Positions 25,466-28,739 of a stretch of 28,739 nucleotides of DNA are shown here, piece after piece. The stretch is from JAEUMY01 sp031394355. GTDB lineage: Bacteria; Pseudomonadota; Gammaproteobacteria; Burkholderiales; Usitatibacteraceae. Each line of letters opens with the position of its first letter. Positions within the stretch are counted from its first letter, which is position 1. The stretch lies in assembly GCA_031394355.1 (NCBI GenBank), contig JANNSU010000063.1, forward strand, positions 1 through 28,739, in the 5' to 3' direction. Under the pieces are notes generated by a model. It had not been told where the DNA came from and ran no database searches. It saw only the letters and a program-made list of their open reading frames with translations. The position numbers were made by a program, and so were the translations under genes.

Positions 25466-26043
25466 GCCGCCGCAGCAACACGCTTGGGCCGCTGGTGGGA
25501 TACCACGGTTGTGATGCGGCCCTTGCAGAGCGGGTGCTTGGCGGCAAAGAGCCGCTTCAATCAAGCAAGAATGACTACGATTGGCTTGGGCCAGGCATCT
25601 ACTTCTGGATAGACAGCCCGGAGAGAGGTATGGACTGGGCAATTGCTCAGACCAAGACCAAGAAGCCGCATATTAAGAATCCCGCAGTGATTGGCGCGTT
25701 CTTGGTACCCGGGCTGTGTCTCAATCTCACCGATTACGGCGTCGCCAGCGAGTTGCGCAAGGCCTATGAGTTCTTCCGGCGCGCGTCCAACGCATCTGGA
25801 ACAAAGATGCCGGAGAACGGCGCTGTGGTCGACGGTGTGTTTCTAAGCCGTCGGCTGGATTGCGCGGTGGTGAACGTGGTGCATCAGCTCCGGGAAGAAC
25901 AGGACGAGCCTGCCTATGACTCGGTGTACGGCGTGTTTGAAGAGGGCAAGCCGCTATATGAGGGTGCCGGCTTCAAGGAGAAAACGCATGTACAGATTGC
26001 AGTCCGGAATCCGAACTGCATCATCGGATATTTCCGCGTTTAG
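25462..26043 (+). CDS. ADP-ribosyltransferase-like toxin (PARP-like ART fold)
   Basis: A 193-residue protein from the GTG at 25462. GYHGCD at 13-18 gives the His of an ART fold, DWLGPGIYFWIDSPERGMDWA at about 40-60 gives the Tyr within the typical GxGIYFW strand, and THVQIAVRNPNCIIGYFRV at the end supplies a Gln where the third catalytic residue (Glu, Asp or Gln) is expected. This matches H-Y-[EDQ] ART proteins, some of which are toxins modifying protein, DNA or RNA with ADP-ribose from NAD. It is coupled to the small upstream gene. The target is unknown. The macrodomain gene 1.1 kb upstream could reverse its product. Confidence 0.75.
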   Translation: MSRRSNTLGPLVGYHGCDAALAERVLGGKEPLQSSKNDYDWLGPGIYFWIDSPERGMDWAIAQTKTKKPHIKNPAVIGAFLVPGLCLNLTDYGVASELRKAYEFFRRASNASGTKMPENGAVVDGVFLSRRLDCAVVNVVHQLREEQDEPAYDSVYGVFEEGKPLYEGAGFKEKTHVQIAVRNPNCIIGYFRV

Positions 26044-26120
26044 CCATCAGCGCGTCAGACTCGCAAGATTGATTCATTCTGCGACGCTTTGTTTGTACTG
26101 AAACCTCTTCGATAGCACCT

Positions 26121-26306
26121 TCAGCCGCGTGATCGAGAAGACTTTGTTGACGTACCGGACGTCGTAGCTTTCTTGACTACGCCCTCCACGACCGGAGCGT
26201 GGATGCCTTCAACGGCGGAGGATGATTTTGCGGAGCGGAACAGCGCCGATTCCCGCGTTGCGGGATTGCGCAGGTAGGCGTTGGTGCTGATCAGTTTTTT
26301 GCTCAT
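26121..26306 (-). CDS. Small conserved-type protein, possible orphan antitoxin
   Basis: A 61-residue protein. NAYLRNPATRES and SSSAVEGIHAP look like a recurring small-protein family (NPYLRDP...SSAxEGI) that I associate with toxin-antitoxin neighbourhoods, but I cannot name it. The tail is Thr/Ser/Lys-rich. I chose the ATG at 26306; a longer frame to 26357 adds 17 residues with no better ribosome site. No partner gene lies on the same strand next to it, so it may be an orphan. Confidence 0.55.
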   Translation of the reverse strand: MSKKLISTNAYLRNPATRESALFRSAKSSSAVEGIHAPVVEGVVKKATTSGTSTKSSRSRG

Positions 26307-26414
26307 GGCGCAGTGTCTCACCGCGCTGAAGAGAATGACAGACTCCTGGATATGCAAAGCACCGCATGAGCAATGTTTCCCAGGGGGAAATGTGGGCTGG
26401 CTCAGGGCGCTGAT

Positions 26415-26510
26415 GTGAATATTGTTGGTCTCTCGCGTTGGGCGAGAGGCCGATCCCTTTGGGACCGCCTAAGGCGTAGATCAGGCGCCCCGCAGGCTGC
26501 GAATATTCGC
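26415..26510 (-). mobile_element. 96-bp palindromic element, copy 3, intergenic
   Basis: Reverse orientation like copy 2: GTGAATATT at 26415-26423, full palindrome at 26499-26510, again exactly 84 bp between AATATT cores. It is more diverged than the other two (for example GCCTAAGGC for GCCGAAGGC, AGGCGCCCCGCAGG near the palindrome), and several hairpins have mismatches. This indicates an older insertion. Confidence 0.85.
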
Positions 26511-26548
26511 ACTCGCCGCCACTGAACCGGAACACAAGGCGGGCCTTG

Positions 26549-26631
26549 ATTCTCTATTCTTGAAATGAGAATATACGGCATATTAAGACTAGCGGAACTC
26601 CATTGTGCCGCTATATTCTCTATTTCAGAAT
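26549..26631 (+). promoter_or_regulatory. Operator-like repeats upstream of the wHTH/nucleotidyltransferase pair
   Basis: Inverted repeat ATTCTC...GAGAAT at 26549-26572, and a second, ATTCT...AGAAT, at 26615-26631, sharing the direct repeat TTCTCTATT 66 bp apart. TATATT at 26612-26617 may be the -10 box and overlaps the second site. In two-gene systems of this kind (AbiE type) the wHTH antitoxin binds inverted repeats at its own promoter, so autoregulation is likely. Confidence 0.6.
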
Positions 26632-26639
26632 GAAGAACG

Positions 26640-27179
26640 ATGCCCAAAGTCGCGAATGCCCAACCCAGCCTGAAGCCACAAGACATGTTTGTCCTGCTGG
26701 CACTGCTTTGCCGTGGCGGAGGGCCGCTGAGCTATGCAGAGCTGGCGGATGCCACGGGGATGGCGGTTTCGGCTGTTCACGGGTCGATCAAGCGGGCGGT
26801 GGTGGCGCAGTTGGCGCGGATTGAGGGCAGGCTGCCGGTGGTGCAGAAGCTGCAGTTGAAGGAGTTTCTCCTTTACGGGGCCAAATATTCTTTCCCTCCG
26901 GCTTGGGGAAGCCTGTCGCGCGGGCTGCCAACATCGCATGCCGCGGCGCCGCTGAATGCCGTGATGGCGGCCGCGAATGAGCCTGATCCCGTATGGGCGC
27001 ACCCGGCAGGAAAAATTCGTGGCATCACGCTGGCGCCGCTGTACCCCACAGCGCCCGATGCGGCATTGCGGGACGACAGGCTCTACGCAATGCTTGCGCT
27101 ATTTGACGCGCTCCGGTCTGGCCGCGCGCGCGAACGCAATGCCGCGAAGGATCTGCTCGAGAAGTATTTCGATGCATAG
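26640..27179 (+). CDS. Winged-helix antitoxin-like protein
   Basis: A 179-residue protein. Residues about 15-65 form a helix-turn-helix (SYAELADATGMAVSAVHGSIKR is the recognition region, at about 31-52). The rest has no motif I recognise. It overlaps the downstream nucleotidyltransferase gene by 8 bp (ATG at 27172, stop at 27177-27179) and has inverted repeats upstream, the layout of a type IV AbiE-like toxin-antitoxin pair. It is not close enough to AbiEi to use that name. Confidence 0.75.
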   Translation: MPKVANAQPSLKPQDMFVLLALLCRGGGPLSYAELADATGMAVSAVHGSIKRAVVAQLARIEGRLPVVQKLQLKEFLLYGAKYSFPPAWGSLSRGLPTSHAAAPLNAVMAAANEPDPVWAHPAGKIRGITLAPLYPTAPDAALRDDRLYAMLALFDALRSGRARERNAAKDLLEKYFDA

Positions 27180-27888
27180 CAACGATCCCAACGTGGCGAT
27201 GGTCGAATCTGTTGCGGCCAGAATGGGGCCGCTTTGGCAAAGCGTGGTGCTGGTGGGCGGCTGTGCGGCGGGATTGCTCTACACGGACCCTGGTGCTGCG
27301 CCACCGCGCGCAACGCGGGATGTGGATCTGGTGGTTGAGATCACGGCGCTGACAGCCTATTACGACATGGAGCGGGCGCTGGAAGCGCGAGGATTCTCGC
27401 GCGATCTATCGCCGGATGTACCCATCTGCCGCTGGCTGTCGAGTGAGTTGACGGTAGATCTGATGCCGAGTGACCCGGCTGTGCTGGGCTTTGCGAATCG
27501 CTGGTATCCCTTGGCGATAGAGACGGCTCTGCGCATCACCTTGCCGAGCGGTACACCGATGCGACTGATCGCGGCGCCGGTGTTCATGGCGACGAAGCTG
27601 GTGGCGTTTGCCGACAGAGGCAATCAGGACTTTCTCGCAAGCCATGATCTGGAAGATGTCGTCAACCTGCTGCTTGCACGACCGGCGCTGTTGGACGAAG
27701 CGAAGGCGATGCCGGAGTCGCTCAAGGTCTATCTTGCGAGCGAATGTGCAACGTTGCTGCAGACGCCCGCTTTCCACGACGGGTTGCGAGGCTTGATTGC
27801 GCCCGATGCAGGATTGGAATCGATGGCTGAGCAGGTCAAGGCTCAAATGGCGGCACTGGTACGACTTGATCCGAGGGCAGCGGCATGA
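27172..27888 (+). CDS. Nucleotidyltransferase-like toxin (AbiEii/DUF6036 type)
   Basis: A 238-residue protein. VLVGGCAAGLL with GG at 29-30 and RATRDVDLVVE with D50 and D52 are the GG...DxD core of the DNA polymerase beta-like nucleotidyltransferase fold used by AbiEii-type toxins, some of which add nucleotides to tRNA. Later segments (PMRLIAAPVFMATKLVAF and HDLEDVVNLL) fit the same family. The ATG at 27172 gives translational coupling with the wHTH gene; an upstream in-frame start at 26977 would overlap most of that gene and is rejected. The target is unknown. Confidence 0.82.
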   Translation: MHSNDPNVAMVESVAARMGPLWQSVVLVGGCAAGLLYTDPGAAPPRATRDVDLVVEITALTAYYDMERALEARGFSRDLSPDVPICRWLSSELTVDLMPSDPAVLGFANRWYPLAIETALRITLPSGTPMRLIAAPVFMATKLVAFADRGNQDFLASHDLEDVVNLLLARPALLDEAKAMPESLKVYLASECATLLQTPAFHDGLRGLIAPDAGLESMAEQVKAQMAALVRLDPRAAA

Positions 27889-28015
27889 CCGGGGTAATCG
27901 GACCACAGGGTTGCAAGACGGATGCCGCAGCAACTCTTCACTGCTGCGCGTGTCAATGTAGCATTCGCACACTCTCCCATGTTTGGGAATGTCACTATCC
28001 ATCAACGGGATCACC
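27889..28015. other. Gap between nucleotidyltransferase and NnrU genes
   Basis: It holds two small hairpins: GCAGCA/TGCTGC around 27922-27942 and TCCCA/TGGGA at about 27974-27987. Neither has a T-run, so they are weak terminator candidates. No other feature was seen. Confidence 0.4.
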
Positions 28016-28594
28016 ATGACCTATCTCATCCTCGGCCTCATCCTCTTCTTCGCCACGCACTCAGTGCGAATATTCGCAGACCCCTGGCGCACCAAGCAGA
28101 TCGCGCGCTTTGGCGAGGGCGGGTGGAAGGGGCTTTATTCGTTGTTCTCGATCGCGGGCTTTGTGCTGCTGGTGTGGGGCTATGGCCTGGCGCGGCAGGC
28201 GCCGGTGGATTTGTGGTTTCCGCCCGTGTGGACGCGGCATGCGGCGGCGCTGCTGACGATCCCGGCATTCGTGCTGCTCGTGGCGGCGTTTGTGCCGGGC
28301 AACCATTTGAAGGCGCGCCTGGGCCACCCGATGTTGCTGGGGGTGAAGTTCTGGGCGGTGGCACACTTGCTCTCCAACGGGCGGCTGGCGGATGTGGTGC
28401 TGTTCGGCGGCTTTCTGGCGTGGGCGGTGCTGGCGTACATCAGCTGCAAGAAGCGGGACCGCGCGGTGGGCAGGACGTATCCGCCGGGGCAGATGGTGCG
28501 CACGCTGGTGACGGTGGTGGTGGGGCTGGTGGCGTGGGCGGGGTTTGCGCTGTGGGCGCACAGGGTGTTGATTGGGGTGAGGCCGTTTGGGTGA
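28016..28594 (+). CDS. NnrU family membrane protein
   Basis: A 192-residue polytopic protein with about five hydrophobic segments, and family landmarks HSVRIFA at 15-21, GEGGWKGLYSLFSIAGFVLL at about 33-52, and HPMLLGVKFWAVAHLLSNG. NnrU proteins were linked to denitrification gene sets and are related to a carotenoid isomerase fold; the exact role here is unknown. The ATG at 28016 has GGGA upstream and starts directly at the first membrane segment. The palindrome at 28066-28077 lies in frame and spells the conserved RIF(A) residues, so it fits the family sequence without change in protein. Confidence 0.88.
   Translation: MTYLILGLILFFATHSVRIFADPWRTKQIARFGEGGWKGLYSLFSIAGFVLLVWGYGLARQAPVDLWFPPVWTRHAAALLTIPAFVLLVAAFVPGNHLKARLGHPMLLGVKFWAVAHLLSNGRLADVVLFGGFLAWAVLAYISCKKRDRAVGRTYPPGQMVRTLVTVVVGLVAWAGFALWAHRVLIGVRPFG
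28065..28078. repeat. Palindrome TGCGAATATTCGCA inside the NnrU gene
   Basis: An exact copy read as R-I-F (G CGA ATA TTC GC), the third possible frame. These residues look native to the family, so here the palindrome could have arisen by silent changes only. Confidence 0.9.
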
Positions 28595-28662
28595 GATTGA
28601 CGAATGCATCGCGCGGGTTGGTTGATCTCGGCTTTTGCGGATTCCATCCGTGTTTACAAAGT

Positions 28663-28739
28663 TCGTCGCCCCGGCGAAAGCCGGGGCCCAGCGTCGTTCA
28701 ACACAAAGTAGCTGGACCCCCGCGTTGGCCGGGGCGACA
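28663..28739. repeat. CGTCGCCCCGGC-type inverted repeat at the window end
   Basis: The left arm, tcgtcgccccggcgaaagcc then ggggcccagc, is itself a hairpin (CCCCGGC/GCCGGGG). The right arm, gctggacccccgcg then ttggccggggcgaca, mirrors it. Such paired elements are widespread in intergenic DNA of GC-rich proteobacteria. It may continue beyond the window. The 68 bp between the NnrU stop and this element show no gene. Confidence 0.75.

Overview
The window looks like a chromosomal defense and accessory island from a GC-rich proteobacterium. A gammaproteobacterium of the Xanthomonadales type is my best guess, from the style of the intergenic repeats (GTAGCCCGG-type REPs, CCCCCTTT...AAAGGGGG hairpins, CGTCGCCCCGGC inverted repeats), but no marker gene fixes the taxon. 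No tRNA, rRNA, CRISPR array or transposase gene was found.

Layout. (1) 1-7088: a conflict-type signalling module. Three genes run leftward: a nucleotidyl-cyclase-like protein with helical-repeat and SLOG-like domains, a SIR2-like/TIR fusion, and an nSTAND ATPase with a transmembrane segment and WD40 repeats that leaves the window. A four-TM SLATT-like protein is divergent. (2) 7089-7998: a repeat zone of 295-bp tandem units made of palindromes, C-rich hairpins, REP hairpins and duplicated 3' ends of the neighbouring aldo/keto reductase gene. (3) 7999-10305: a Tat-signal aldo/keto reductase and a class II Fic AMPylase with phased operator-like repeats between them. (4) 10441-22299: a type I restriction-modification locus, hsdM-hsdS-[MBL-fold protein, 4-TM protein, hsdR fragment, His/Asp-rich ORF, AlbA/Schlafen-type protein, GmrSD-like DUF262 protein]-hsdR. 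(5) 22471-27888: more defense or toxin-type genes: a frameshifted GIY-YIG nuclease, a PD-(D/E)XK-like protein, a macrodomain protein, an Mrr-type nuclease with zinc ribbon, an ART-like toxin pair, a small orphan gene and a wHTH/nucleotidyltransferase pair. (6) 28016-28594: an NnrU-family membrane protein, then an inverted repeat at the window end.

The most unusual signal is not a gene. The palindrome GCGAATATTCGC occurs exactly 17 times between 7129 and 28077, against about 0.001-0.002 expected by chance, and not once in the first 7.1 kb. It lies between genes and also inside genes, in all three reading frames. Three further loci carry a 96-bp hairpin-rich element bounded by half or whole copies of the same palindrome, with exactly 84 bp between the two AATATT cores. 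One copy sits in frame inside the fic gene and adds 28 codons, much as Rickettsia palindromic elements do. In two duplicated reductase tails the palindrome has replaced 12 bp of coding sequence without changing length. Together these suggest a self-spreading or actively maintained palindrome family plus an 84-bp cassette that uses it as target or end. Second in interest is the cyclase / SIR2-TIR / nSTAND / SLATT-like module, which may be a nucleotide-signalled abortive-infection system.
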